Position numbers and translations under genes: made by a program. This document shows positions 12,298 to 24,505 of a stretch of DNA of 64,000 nucleotides, piece by piece (position 1 is the stretch's first letter; each line of letters starts with the position of its first letter). The notes below the pieces were generated by a model. It had not been told where the DNA came from. It worked only from the letters and a program-made list of their open reading frames with translations, and made no database searches. The stretch spans positions 12,757,501 to 12,821,500 of the forward strand of contig JAXDDX010000001.1 in the NCBI GenBank assembly GCA_034670405.1, read 5' to 3'. The DNA is from Hoplostethus atlanticus (lineage: Eukaryota; Chordata; Actinopteri; Trachichthyiformes; Trachichthyidae).

Positions 12298-12529
12298 AAA
12301 TTGATTTGTTTTTGTTTTTGTTTTTCTATGCAAACTTTTTTTTCCCATTGTCACTGCCCTTTCTGTCGCTGAGTGGAGGATACACGCTGGCACAGATCCA
12401 GGACCAGATTATCAAACATTCAAAACAACAATATTGGAAGGACTTGCCAAAACTGATCAATTGACAACAAAGATCCCACAGCGCCCCCCAGTGGCCATTA
12501 ATAGTACCACATCAGCGCTGAGTACGCCA
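12298..12529. other. Intergenic DNA
   Basis: AT-rich sequence with T runs and no recognisable gene or repeat. Confidence 0.5.
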
Positions 12530-12760
12530 CCGGCTTCCTGTCAATCATTGCTCTAACTCCGCCTCCCATAGAACTGATTGGTGGCCACCGAGGCGCTGGA
12601 GTGTCGAGGAGCCAATCAGGTGGTTCTGCCTCCTGTTAACAGGGCTTCTATTCTCAATGCCCTGTCACTTGCCTGTGTGCAATTGTTATTTATAGAAGCC
12701 TGAGTTTCCAGAGAGGAGCAAGGAAGAGGGAGGGAATCAGGGAGAAAGTAAGGAGGAGAG
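12530..12760 (+). promoter_or_regulatory. Promoter-like patch with CCAAT boxes and a TATA-like box
   Basis: The patch contains inverted CCAAT (GATTGG, about 12577), GC-rich CTCCGCCTCCC, forward CCAAT (GAGCCAATCAGG, about 12609) and a TATA-like TTATTTATAG (about 12687). A purine-rich leader GAGAGGAGCAAGGAAG follows and a possible splice donor GGGTGAGA lies near 12759. The order and spacing fit a pol II promoter with a short non-coding exon. It could drive an extra mob2 first exon or a non-coding RNA, or be chance. No known gene start was recognised. Confidence 0.35.
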
Positions 12761-14317
12761 GGTGAGACAGAAGGAAGAGAGGAGTATTAAGATTTGATGG
12801 CCACCATAAGTCTTACTCTAATGGTATTTCAGAGAGAAAGAGAAGAGAGAGGGGACAAAGTACATATTGATCCTCTCCTTGCAAACTGCAGCTGTTTGAT
12901 GGATGGGTTTCTTATGGAGGAAAATTGGGTGAACAGGGAAAAGGGATGGAAAGACCCCGAAGGAAAAGATTATTAAAGCAATATAGAGTGAATGAGCTCA
13001 TACAGTGGAAATAGGGGTCAGGTCAAGGCAGAGGAGCATGATGAATCCTGGGATAAAATGTATTCCTGTACCAAAATAGAATCCCAAAATAGGAACAAGA
13101 AAAAGACACACGAGGCAGGCCAGGTTTCTGGTATGGTCACTAAATCACCTTTTGTAATTTCTAAATGGCAGATGTGAAAGCTTTCATCACAATTATACAT
13201 GCTGCTGTTTAATATACTGTGCTATTGATCAAGTGGGAAAGAGACAGTTGGACCTACTTACGTGTTTACACTATAGTGAAATGGGACACGTCCTGTGTAC
13301 ACCTGATGTCCAGCTTTTGTCTCCACTCAACACTTTGGCTTAACAAAACGTTAATCTACTCTAAACTGATCAAATCTCATTTTGACAGGCTGAATAAAGT
13401 GTAGCATGGCAAGGCAATTAACTAAACCTAACCCTAGAATTCTGGCATATAATATCAATACTCATAAACAAACCAAACACATAGTGAGTCAATTTCTGTG
13501 GACAAGTAGAGCAATGGCTGATTCCAGGATATTTTTATTATTATCAGTGTGATAAATTATAAAGTACTGTAACTGCCCTTGCACAGATGCACACAGCTTA
13601 GAGGGGGCATTGCACCTGAACGCACCCCTGCTGAGACTTTTTGATAGCCTGTGGCCTCCAAATACATTTCTCGTAGGATTTACTCGGAGTGTAATTTATA
13701 TTCTCGATCATCATGATGAAAACTACAGGATCAAATTTGGCCTCACTGAAGCTGAGTGTCGTACCTTGCCAAAACCGGTGACGGCATCGCAGAGGGATGA
13801 AGACTTAAAGGGGAATGCGACTGAATTTCAGCATTGAAATCTTTATCCCTATGCCCACGGACAGTTAGAAATAAGCCAGCAAAAAATGAAGAGTTTGTCC
13901 CGTCCCATAACCTGCAATGTCAAATTGTACAGCTCCACCTCCATTAGAAAAGATGGAGAAGGTCACCTTCTAAAATTATGATTTTAATTGAATAAAGGTA
14001 CAATATGTGGGAGAGAACTAATAGCTCTGTTACCACAATGTAACTCGTTGGGATGGATAAATTCATTTTAACATTTGAGTCCACAAAGTCAGTCTCCCAT
14101 TCACTGGCAATAGAGCAGCTCCCGGCAGTATATCTTTATAACAATGGCCGGTTTGCTGTTCCTAGATCTGGCGGAGAGTGTGTTCGTTAATAGCCTCTAC
14201 TAATGTCTGCATGTCCTATGAATGGGATTCACCTTTAACTAACTTGCTAACTACATATCCCATTGCATCGATGTTCGCACAAGCTCTGCGTGACACGCGT
14301 TTTACGCACATGAGAGA
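12761..14317. other. Upstream flank of the first mob2 promoter
   Basis: No gene is supported. Short open frames at 12794-12976 and 13610-13837 have no recognisable similarity and no splice-site support. No SINE or transposon was recognised, although the phrasing near 13840-14230 could be an unfamiliar repeat. Confidence 0.5.
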
Positions 14318-14400
14318 GAGAGTGGGTCTGGTCTGTGTTTACTTCCGGACTTCGTTCTAGACTTCGTTCAGAAAGCAGCAGCTCTACTGGAGGTTGAGCC
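14318..14400 (+). promoter_or_regulatory. mob2: mob2 promoter 1: ETS site before a CpG-rich leader
   Basis: A perfect ETS/GABPA-type motif ACTTCCGG lies at 14341-14348, preceded by CpG-containing sequence (GACACGCG, TTTTACGCAC). No TATA box is seen. The next 500 bp are CpG-rich and lead to the MDWLM start. This is the layout of a housekeeping-type CpG promoter with a start site probably near 14360-14420. Confidence 0.5.
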
Positions 14401-14913
14401 TATGAGCTAACACGGTAGCCATACAAGGATTCATGACAGAGGGTACCGGGCTTGTCCAGCGGCATCCCAACACTCAACTCATTCGGCGCTACTGCGGCGG
14501 GAAGGACATCCGTCAGGCCGGCGGAGAGCCACTGCACACCGGAGACCGGGACACCACACCGACCGGGAAGTGGACCGAGACCGCTGTCCCTGCTCTCCTC
14601 CACTCGCCTTCGAGCTCAAAGTCACTCAATGCTGCACTCTCGCTACCAGCTAACAAACTGATCCGACTGTTATTGCTAGTTCATGATCCAAGCTAGCTGA
14701 GGATCATCATAAGGACATCCACAACAAGTTTCAGCGACATTTGATTTGACCACCGGATCCAGCAGGCGGGAGAGACCGGGTCGGGGAGCGACAGGATTTG
14801 GGGCCAGGCAGGGCAGCGAGGGTGGTGGCTGGATAAAGTAGGGGTCGCCTCCAGCTCCTGGTGGATTTATCCCCTGCCAGCTAACGTTAGCTAAGCTATC
14901 TACAAACACCATC
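14401..14913 (+). other. mob2: mob2 first-exon 5' leader with an upstream ORF
   Basis: This CpG-rich sequence precedes the MDWLM codons. It holds an 87-codon open frame, ATG 14433 to its stop at 14696, which is not in frame with the mob2 start. If transcription begins upstream of 14433 this would be a long uORF. The ATG context (T at -3) is weak. The exact leader start is unknown. Confidence 0.45.
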
Positions 14914-14930
14914 ATGGATTGGTTAATGGG
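14914..14930 (+). CDS. mob2: MOB kinase activator 2, first coding exon (MDWLM-G)
   Basis: ATG GAT TGG TTA ATG GG followed by donor GTGAGT. It encodes MDWLM plus the first two bases of glycine, matching the start MDWLMG-KSKAKPNGK of mammalian MOB2, where the first exon is this short. The ATG has A at -3 and G at +4. MOB2 is a small zinc-binding MOB-family protein that binds NDR1/NDR2 (STK38/STK38L) kinases and competes with MOB1. The call rests on six residues, the phase, the CpG-rich promoter and the dusp8 neighbour, which agrees with human DUSP8-MOB2 order and strand. The shared exons are not in the window, so the next exon lies at least 49 kb away. Confidence 0.75.
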
Positions 14931-17190
14931 GTGAGTACAGCTAACTTGGCTAGCTAGCTCCTATGACAGGTCAACCGCGCAGTCTGTCTGATGCTGGTTG
15001 CAAATTCACCGCTGTGTGTTTGACACCACCGCTGCCACCAGAATCAAATTAGACGAATGTCTTATTGAATACTGTCAAAATTCTACTTTGCCACATTAGC
15101 TAGCCAGGTAGCCTGTTGCCTAGCCTAGTGTAGCTCTGCTAGGCTAGCTGGGTAGCATAGCTGGCAACGGTTTCATTTTGCAACGGTAACCCAACCTACT
15201 GTTACCCAGCCGATATTTTGGGCATCTCCGTGGCCTACGGCTAACTAGCCAGCGACGGCAGCGCCCAGATTAGGTGGTGAGAATATTTGTTTAGAGGCCA
15301 GTTTGCTGTGCAGGGAGTGTATTTATAGGAACGATTTACGCAGCAAGTGGCTAACGTTAGCTGCCTGTCAATCTTGCTATCGCGGCTGTGCCCAGTTTAT
15401 TTCCTCTGCAAGGTGCGCCTTCGCTGGCCAGCTTTTACACGAACTAACATTAACAGTCATGCTAACTTGGCTAATTTGCTAGCCTGGAACAGAACATTGT
15501 TCTGGCCAACGAGCTCGCTGCCAAAGAGTATAGCTTCCTTACTTGTGTCAGCTAGTATGAGACTAAATTAATTTAGTTGACCACAAAAACCCACAGGCCC
15601 AGTCTAGTGAGGGTGACAAGGATAAACAAAACATTACCAATGTTGAGTGGTTGCAAAAGCATTGGTTAAATCAGCTATGAAACACAGCATCCTTTCTCAA
15701 TAACGCGACATCTAGATTGAGGTGCCTCTAACAAGTGTAGGAAAAGCTGTGTGTGTTGGGATGATGAGGAGATGGCACCTCCCTGGAGTTGATGATGCTG
15801 GTTTCTCTGCTGGTTTCGGCTTGGGTCCTGCTTGTAAAAGTGCTCAGTTTGGGTGACAGATGGGGTAGATGATTATAGAGGCCCATGTCTAAAACTAAGT
15901 GCTTATACACTTCATATTTCCAAGACCTTCATATTCAGGCTTAATTTATGATAACAGTGTAAGAGTTATATCCATTCCTCCCCGACCCCTACTAGGTGTG
16001 CTCTCATAGAATCCAAATAATTTGTTTTCTGGGATTTACTTACACATTTACAATGCAAACTCATGTGAATTGCCTTGTATCATCAGTGCCTAAGTCATAT
16101 TTGCCTGTGAGTTAAGGAGGAAGTCAATAAAGTTACACTCAAAGCTTTTAATTAACAGTTGCTTTGGTATATTAACACATTTCCAGGTACATAGGTAAGC
16201 CGTCATCTCACACTGTGAGGCTTAAGTTTCCAGAGTCCTGGAAATCAACACATCTGTTCTCTGTAATATCACAAAAGGATTTGAGTCACACAGTAAGGTG
16301 TGTCGCTGTCAGGCCATTCTCTTTTCTGACTGGCTATGTAGCTGGCTGGACGGCAGCGATACTCTGTTGTGAGCAAAGTAGGGCAGGGTAAAGGAAGGGT
16401 GGAGGCCGTTGTTAGGGGTGGTTCTTCACAGTCTGACATTTTGGCTTGGGAGATAACAGTGCAGCCCCTTGATACCCCCAGCCAAAATACCAGCCATTGT
16501 TGTACTAGCGCTGTTGTTTTTCCTCTTTTTTTTTTTTCCCTCCCTCTGACATTTGTTGCCATCGCTTTGTTGATTGGTTCTTGCAGTGACAGATCTCATG
16601 TTCATTCAGTATTAAATGGTGTACCTCCTCATCCTTTCTTTCACTCAGTCACTCAGTCTTTTATTCCCAACAGTTGGTGCTGTCAGACCTGGTTTGCTGA
16701 GTGATGTGTTAGGAATCCAAGTGTAAGAGCAACACTCAGTAAAGTCTTGCTGTCAGAGGAGCAGAGGAAAGGAAATACCTACATATGGACTGTGAGAGAC
16801 ACTGTAGTGTAGAGTCATTTCCATGACATTTGCACGCACACAAAGTCAGAGCAGAACCCATCAACTGGCGCCCATCCCATGTATAGAGGTTATAGAGAGT
16901 TAAACCCAGGCTATCGTCTGCCTGTGTGCTTGCTAACAGCCAGCCAACCAACCAGTTGGACTCGAACAATGGGTGTCACTAAATGTAGCTGGTATTATGA
17001 AAGCTCCTCCCTCATAGAAAAGGTGTCAAAGGTTATTTTAGTACGGCATCCTTTGGACTTGCCATTGTGCTCCTGAAGAGCAAGCTCTCAGAGGAAATGA
17101 GTCATGGTTATTTATATATTATTTATGGACTACATTTTTAAATTCATTACAAGAGGAGTAGGGTACCTACGATGTCATTACTGTCAGGTC
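14931..17190 (+). other. mob2: mob2 intron, proximal part
   Basis: Just after the donor the sequence is dense in GCTAGC and TAACGTTAGC words (14940-15560), typical of fish intron flanks. No further exon was recognised. Confidence 0.5.
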
Positions 17191-17214
17191 TGTCTATTCA
17201 ACTGTGAAGGACGA

Positions 17215-17720
17215 CACAGACAGGACTGACGGAGGGAGAGATGTGGCATGGAGGGAGGAAGGTGGAGCAAGAATATGACTGGAGCAAGCATGAGAGTGCA
17301 AAGGATGATGGAAGAAAAGGTGGCGCGGTGAAAGAAGCTGATTTGGGAGAAATGGGAAGATGAAGAGAGGAAGGCAGGAGTGCGATGAATGAAAGGGGAA
17401 GTGGAGTGGAGAGAAGAGAAAAGAGACTGATGAGGGAAGGGCAGGCTGATTCACAGAGATGGGGGTATAGGAGATGTCATGCTCCTGACTGATGGAAGAG
17501 AATTGAAGGATGGAGAAAGGGGATATGAATGCTGTTGATGGAACGGTTGATTAGAGAGAAAAATAGAGGAAAATGGAGTGGGACGGAGATTGGCTGATGG
17601 AAAGGATGAAGCTCCCCAGGGAATCCAGTGGAAGGATGAAGCAAATGACAAGCCCATGATGGCCCACTAATGGCAAATGGATTGAAGGAGGGAGATATGG
17701 AGAGGCAGCTTATGGTGGGT
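17215..17720 (+). repeat. Long degenerate purine-rich tract
   Basis: About 500 bp in which the plus strand is dominated by A and G in irregular words (GGATGG, GGAAGA, GAGAGAAG) with no fixed period. The open frames on the minus strand here are Ser/Pro/Phe-rich translations of the complementary pyrimidines. Confidence 0.6.
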
Positions 17721-17947
17721 GACAAATGCAGCAGAGCAGAATTTGTCCTCTAGTGTAAGCCTGAGGCAGAAGGGCAGACTTACTCGTAGGCGGCTGGGTG
17801 TGCAAATGAAGCCTCTTGGTTGCATCTACGCGTTTGCGTACTAGCCTGTGTATTACCTGTGTATTAGCCTAAAGCCTAAGCCAGTGTGTGTTTGGGAGGA
17901 GGGTGGTGCAGGCTGTCCATGCACTGTGTTTCTATTTTGTCGGACAG

Positions 17948-18084
17948 GGAGAACGAACGCATCCTCTTGGAGCCGAATGACCTCATCTGTCCGGATTCAG
18001 AGTCAGACAGGACGTTACATCACAGGGGCGATCTACAACGCCTACATGTGTCTTTTCCTGCCGGGGGAAACGGGCAGGCTTGAC
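17948..18084 (+). other. Exon-like segment, unrecognised
   Basis: A good acceptor (TTTCTATTTTGTCGGACAG) is followed by an open, CpG-containing frame reading RENERILLEPNDLICPDSES then DRTLHHRGDL, to a stop near 18083. The composition looks more coding-like than its surroundings, but no clear donor follows and I do not recognise the product. It may be a conserved non-coding element, an exonised repeat or chance. Confidence 0.2.
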
Positions 18085-18250
18085 AGATGTTTAATCCCCT
18101 TGCTTTTGAGTGATGGATTGGTAATGCTGAGAGGAGAGATAGAAGGAAAACTACAACAGCTAAGTGGGGCAGACTTTAGGCTGCCTGACCTGCACAAGAG
18201 TCAAATCTAATGTACACTTAGCTTGCACTGCACCACTTGTCACTGTATGG

Positions 18251-18734
18251 TAACACTACATGGCCAAAAGTATGCAGACACCCCTTCTATTGAGTGGATT
18301 CAGACACACCCACGCTGACAGGTGTATAAATTCAAGCACACAGCCATGCAATCTCCTTAGACAGCAGAATGGCCCGTACCGAAGAGCTCAGTGACTTTCA
18401 ACGTGGCTCCATCATAGGATAGGATGAACTGATAGGATCGGTTTGTCAAATGTCTGCCCTGCTAGAGCCGCCCCGGTCAACTGTAAGTGCTGTTACTGTA
18501 AAGTGGAAGCATCTAGGAGCAACAACACCTCAGCCGCAAAGTGGTAGACCACACAAGTTCACAGAACGGGACCTGCTGAGTGCTGAAGCGCAGGAGAATC
18601 ATCTGTCCTCAGATTCCCAGAAGAGTGGAGGCTGTTGTAGCAGCAAAGGGGGAGCAACTCCATAGTAATGCCCATGATTTTGGAAGGAGATGTTCGACGA
18701 GCAGGTCCACATACTTTTGGCCATGTGGTGTATA
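18251..18734 (+). mobile_element. Internally deleted Tc1-like transposon
   Basis: The left end reads CACTACATGGCCAAAAGTATG and the right end is its inverted counterpart CATACTTTTGGCCATGTGGTG, flanked by TA dinucleotides as expected for Tc1/mariner insertion. After the left end comes the transposase N-terminus (ATG 18369, MARTEELSDFQRGSII...), with an in-frame TAG soon after (IIG-stop). The coding region is then cut: near 18600 the sequence jumps to the 3' end block CAGAAGAGTGGAGGCTGTTG. A full element of this family is about 1.6 kb, so roughly 1.1 kb is missing. The copy is non-autonomous and inactive. Confidence 0.9.
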
Positions 18735-19012
18735 TAGACCGCGCCAGAGGAATGCAAATGATAGTATCAAACATTTCAGCACTGTAGGCTTTGAGATGAG
18801 GTGAGCTACAGCTTGCTGTAGAGCAAACCTTGGGATGCCATTTGTTCAGGTAGCCAGGTATTCGACTGCCTTTCAAACACAATCTTTGTTGTTGGTTGCC
18901 TTGATCATCTTGTTTTTCTCCAGGCGGATTTCCATCAGATGGCACATTGTTAGGAGAATAACTGAAGCGTTTACGGGTATGTTCCTGATTATGAACATCT
19001 CACCCATACCGT

Positions 19013-19100
19013 GAAAGTGCCCTTGAACAAGGCACTGCCAACTGCTCCAGGTTAGCTGCTCAGGGGCCAACAGCACAAGACTACTGGGCAGCTCTCAAGT
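19013..19100 (+). mobile_element. SINE fragment
   Basis: GTGCCCTTGAACAAGGCACT followed by CCAACTGCTCCAGG is a block shared by many teleost SINEs (consensus GTGCCCTTGAGCAAGGCAC...). The tRNA-like head is not clear here, and the downstream part runs into a short GT repeat and a C run at about 19139-19157. Confidence 0.55.
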
Positions 19101-19453
19101 GTGTGTGTGTGTGTCTGTAACTCTCCCTCCCTCTACAACCCCCCCCCCCCCCTCCCCCGGTTGTCACTGTGATAAGACTGTGTTCTCAGTCACCTTATCT
19201 GCTTGCACTGTTAGATGAGAGCACGGTAATGTCAGGTGATTGGGCCACTGCCTGCGATAGACAGAAGAGAATTCATGAGAAACTTCCTGCTACGTTGTCT
19301 ATTTCTTATGCTCCTTGTGTCTGGGGGTTTCACTTTGAGTAATATCCCTTTATGCTCTTGACTCATGCCGTGTATACATAGAGGCTCTAAATGGGGATTT
19401 TGCACTCCGCAGCCCTGCCCTCATTCAACCTGCCTGCCTTATTTCCATCTCCA

Positions 19454-19455
<2 letters not shown>

Positions 19456-19491
<36 letters not shown>
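19456..19491 (+). repeat. (CA)n microsatellite
   Basis: Pure CA run. The surrounding 19100-22600 stretch holds no supported gene, only short T/C-rich patches such as 20525-20600. Confidence 0.9.
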
Positions 19492-19494
<3 letters not shown>

Positions 19495-22400
19495 ATTGCA
19501 CACACAGTGTCAGCCCAGGTGGCTGTTTCCGCTGCTCGCACCGCGGATGCAGTGTTGATAATAGCCTCTGACAGATGAGCAGGCATCATCTCAAAGCATT
19601 CACCTGCTCTAGAGTTGAATCTAAGCGACGCTGTCAGAGTGTTGCTTGGCCTAGGTCTAGAATGCAGTTTTGTTTTCCTGTCTATTTCTAGCTTTACAGT
19701 CATTCGCGCAGACACAGAGGAGTTCCTTGGTAGAGTGAGGGGTTATTAGGATTGATCTGAGGGCTGTGCAGCAGACTAGCTTACCAGAAGGCCCGACTGT
19801 CAGTCTGTGAAAGACCCATTAACTGGCCTACTACTGTTGCAGTGAAGAGAGCTTCTGTTGGCTTACCCTCTTATCAGAGCCTGCTGTAAGAACCCCACTC
19901 TGTTAATAATCAATTTATTGTGTCTGCCGTTAAACTTATTTTACAACTACAAATCCAAGGCAGACCAGGCCAAGATTTTATTTATTTTTTTAGGGCACGC
20001 AAGCTAGCCAAGCCTCCAAAGAAAAGGACACGGTGTAGTGATCCAAAACGACCCTGTGTTGTGAGTGGCAGTTAGCCCAGTGTCCCGACAACATGTTGAC
20101 TCACCACAGATTTCCCACCCAAGTTTTTGGACGGACTGAAAAAAAAAAGACTCTTTGATGCATACCTGTTGTCCATAAAACAGTTGACTTGCAAAAGTGA
20201 CACGTGTTGACTGACAGTTTATTAAAGTATCATTCAGTCAAGAAGACACTTGAGTCTGTGGAGTCTGTTCTGTTCTGTGGAATCCAGGTTTCCCAAAAGT
20301 CTTCAACACTATGGTCATATACGTGCATCAGTTTACAGTGAAGCTCAGATCAACTCCGTGCTCTGCTGCTGTAGCGTAATCGGGCCCTGGCCTTGGGCTC
20401 AGTTGCAGGCATCAGGCTATTCTACCGTGATGTGCTGCTGCGCTGAGGGGCTCGCCGGCTGGCAGGAATACTAGTTGGTTTGTTTACTCCAGAAAAGAGC
20501 ATTTTTCGTCCGTCTCAACCCTCCAACTCGCTCTCTGTCTCTCTCTCAGTCTTTCTCTCCCTGTCTCCCTCTCATTCTCTCCCCCTCTCTCTCTCTCTCA
20601 GGACGCTGATGTGTAGAGACGTTTGCGTGCTTGGCTGCTGTCGGTGCTGGACTGCTCAGCCGCACAGTGGAAGTCAGGGTTGAACAGGCCCAGGGCGGTC
20701 CAAGCCCTCTCAGGGAAATTGGTTAACAACAGAAGCTAGCAGGGTGTTAACAGCATTCTGAACTGAGGCTGACTGCAGGTAGGAGGATAGCCTACATGCA
20801 GGGTAGCATTGCTCATTCTATATGTATCTATCATGATGTTTCTGTGTGCTGCCCTCCATGTGTCTTTGGATGGGGGAACAGAGCAAGGAAAATGGGATGG
20901 GAGCAGGGCTAAACAAACAAGTCCTCAGCTGTCCTCCCTGACATCAGTCCCCTTCTCCTACCAGTTTGTGGTGACTTTAGCTACGAACAACATCACTATT
21001 CATGGTGTCCTTATTTTTGGAACATTAGTTTCTCATGTGAGGAAGAAGCGTCACTTTGGGAGATCGTGACAGAACGGCAGAGATGGTCGCAGCATGCAGG
21101 CGAACAGTACAGCACAGCCCTCTAGCATAGCCTAACTACAGCGAACCGTCTGTCAGCACGGCATCACTTTACATGGCGACAAATGAATGCAAAGTAATGG
21201 ATGTCATCTTTCATGTTTTGCCACATTATCCATTTTTAAAGATTTGATATTTCCCCGCTATTCAACCAAGTATTCCTTTTATTCGTGTGTGCATGGTCTT
21301 GTTCACACTCCTGAAACTAGTGAGCAGTCTCTTGGAGATTGTTCCACTTCCCCAGTACCACAGAGCATAAAGTGAGGAGCAGGGCCATCGCCACACCGTA
21401 AAAGCTCAGCTGTCATAGTTCAGAGGTGGCGATGACTTCAGGTTTCATAGAAAGGTGACACCCAGTGCCTGTAGGTGATCTAGTAACAGCCATGACTAGC
21501 GAATTTCAAGTGTTCTGAATCACAGAAATGATTGCACGTCTTCACACTCGCAATCGTAATACTTGCTGGTTAGCTTGTTCTATTGTCCCTTAGTGTTGCA
21601 GAGCAATCTTGAGCCAGCTGACCTCTAAAGCGAAGCTCTTAGTGAATGTGTGTGTTAAGTGAGCTTCCCCCAGGCTTGGAGACAGGGTACTGTATCACGG
21701 AGTGTAGTTTCTAGTACCTCGGCGCAGAACACTGAGGGAGATATAAAGGCTCTATTGAATGCCTCTCGAGGAGGTAAATAGCCTGGGTACAGGAACACAC
21801 ACACACACACTCTCTTGAGACGCCTCTCTACCTCCCCGTCTTCCCTTCTTTCTGAGGCAGGAACAGGGAGAGGCCCAGAAATGAATGCGATACCAGAGTG
21901 ACTCGGCAGTTTGCCTTTTACTGAATATGCATAAGTGCAGAATTGGAGACTGAGAAATTGTGCATACCTGTATTATTTTGTTTTTTTGAGTACTTGGAAA
22001 TGGAAATTCTGCCTATGTGGTCTCTTTTTTTTGCCTGTATGTTTTGAGTGAAGTTGATATTTAAAAGTCCTAGGGGCATTACATGCTGTGAGTGTGGTGC
22101 AACCCAATACTATGATAGATCAAGACCCTGCACACACAACCCAACTTGATACCTGGAGCTGGCTGCTCTTTTGAAGCTTCTCCGCCCACTCAAATCTGAC
22201 CTATCAGATGTTAGGCTATTTGTTAGCAGGTTGCTGTCACTTAATAATGTCACAAATGTGAAAATTGCTTACATTCAACTTAACAACCTGCTACTCATCC
22301 GGTAACCTGTTAGATGCACACTAGTAGTTCCTCTCTGTGATATGGGTATGTATACTGGGAAATGTATGATCTATTTATTTAGATAGATTTATTATCAGAA

Positions 22401-22679
22401 CCTTACTGTTGCCACTTGAGTATTATTTTAAAGATGTTCTACTCATTTATGGCCACACTGTTGTGTTCAGCTCCTGGCTTGGCTCGGGACGTGTGTGTGT
22501 GTGTGTGTTGCCTCTGTTTTACTTGGCAGGAGAGTGGAACCATGCTGTGACTGTGTTTACTCTTTCGTAACGCTCTGGACAGCCCTGCCCAGGGCCGAAC
22601 TGGCACTGCCAACGGATGGAGGGAGAGAGAAAAGAAAAGACTGACAGAGGGCGGGAACAGTCATATGATTAATCAGCCG

Positions 22680-22680
22680 G

Positions 22681-22742
<62 letters not shown>
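22680..22742 (+). repeat. (TC)n microsatellite
   Basis: TC run with single interruptions by CCCTC and CGCTC. Flanking sequence shows no gene. Confidence 0.9.
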
Positions 22743-24473
22743 GCATGTCTTGTTGCTTGTCAAAAGGGGGCATTTTTCTCAAAATATTTTCCCCCCCATT
22801 TGTGGAGCACAGGGCCAACGTTGCCACACAGATTAGGGACTTCACTGGCTCCTCCATAGCAGTATGAGCAGCCACAGGCCTGGGAGCAGCTACTGTGCTG
22901 TCAAAGAGTATCATATTCATGGCCTGCTGTCGGCTAGAGCTGACTGAAGATCGGCTAAAATAAGCTGAAACCCCCCGCAGCAGGATTTAGGGTTGTTTTT
23001 GCCACCTACATGCACAGGACCGCTGCAAAGGATCAAAGCAGCATTCACACATTTGAAGGTTCATTTCCTAAGCCTTGTATCAAACCCACACGTTATGCCC
23101 TGCATTAAGGCTGGGCATTTTGGGATATTTTGCAGTAGTGCAATATTTCAAATTCGGCACTGGCTCTAAAACATTTTGTTTAATGAAAATACCTTTGAAC
23201 TAGAAGAACACTTTCCATCATAAGGCTCATTTTAAATCAAATTTGGTACCAAATAAATGAGTACAGTACCACATTGCCGAGGAGATGTCCTGGTATACTG
23301 CATCATATTATGCCCCGTTACCCTACACAGTCATTGTATGGTGTCTGTGTATCTTTTCTTATCTATGTGTGCTGGGTGTGCTGACATGGTTTTGACATGG
23401 TATGAGCACGTTAACTGTGACTCTGAAGGAAGCATGGATGGAGTCTGAGACAGGGACAGCTGGAGGGACCTGTACCCATTGATACATACACACACACACA
23501 CACACACACAGGGTGGTTTCTGTGCCTGATGTCCATTTTTGTCCTCCTGGGCTTGCTGTTGAGAGGATGTAGATGCTTATGACTGCCAACGACTACGACC
23601 TTTGAGCATCAGAGTTGGGCCGGGTCATGACGAGAGAAGTGAGGAGGAAAAGAGGGACTAAATGAAAGAATAAAGGAGGAGATTTGGGATGTGAAACGCG
23701 GGGTGGGAAGTGGGCGGAGATGGGGAGCTGTGGCAGTGCAAATTCAAAACACCAGAGTGAGAGTGAGAGGAGAAAGAGGGGACAGAGGAAGAAGAGGGCA
23801 GCTGATAAGGAGGAGAGCAGCAGGAGAATATAGAGAGTGCAGCGGTGGAGGGGTAAGGAGGGAAACGATAGTAGCACGGAGGGGATGGGTGAGATATGGA
23901 GATAAATGGGAAGCGGTGGCGAGGGTCAGAGAGCTAGATTAGAAACAGCAGAGGTCTGCACTAGAGGACAGAGAGGGAGATTTAACAGCAGGGGCCCAGC
24001 CAGCCTGTGACGGAGAGAGAAATGGAGTTTGTAGCTTCGTGCAGGTCAGAGGGACAGAGAAAGCCTGACAGAAGGAGACAGAATGGGGGTGAAAACCAGT
24101 CACAAAAACCCATTGGATATCTTCTCTGAATTTGTCTGTCATCCTAGCTTGCTGCCTAAACCCTTAAAACCCAGATTTTAGCCCAATAGAACAGAGGTCC
24201 TCATTCAGCTAATGAGATAACAGCTCATTCTGGGTGATATATTTTTTTTCCCCCCATCGAGAAGTACTCTGTAATTGTACGAAACTGGTGTGGTCGGCTC
24301 CTCGGGCTAGGCTTTGGTTGAGCGGCTAAATCTGTGCAGAGCTGGTGGGCTGCTAGCATTGGTGTAGCTAGCTAGGTTTGTCCTTGGCGGCTGAGGCCTA
24401 GGCCGCTAGGCTGGTCTGAACTGTAATTGGATTAGAGAGCAGTGCGCTGCATCAGGCAAGGCAAGCCGGGTAT

Positions 24474-24505
<32 letters not shown>

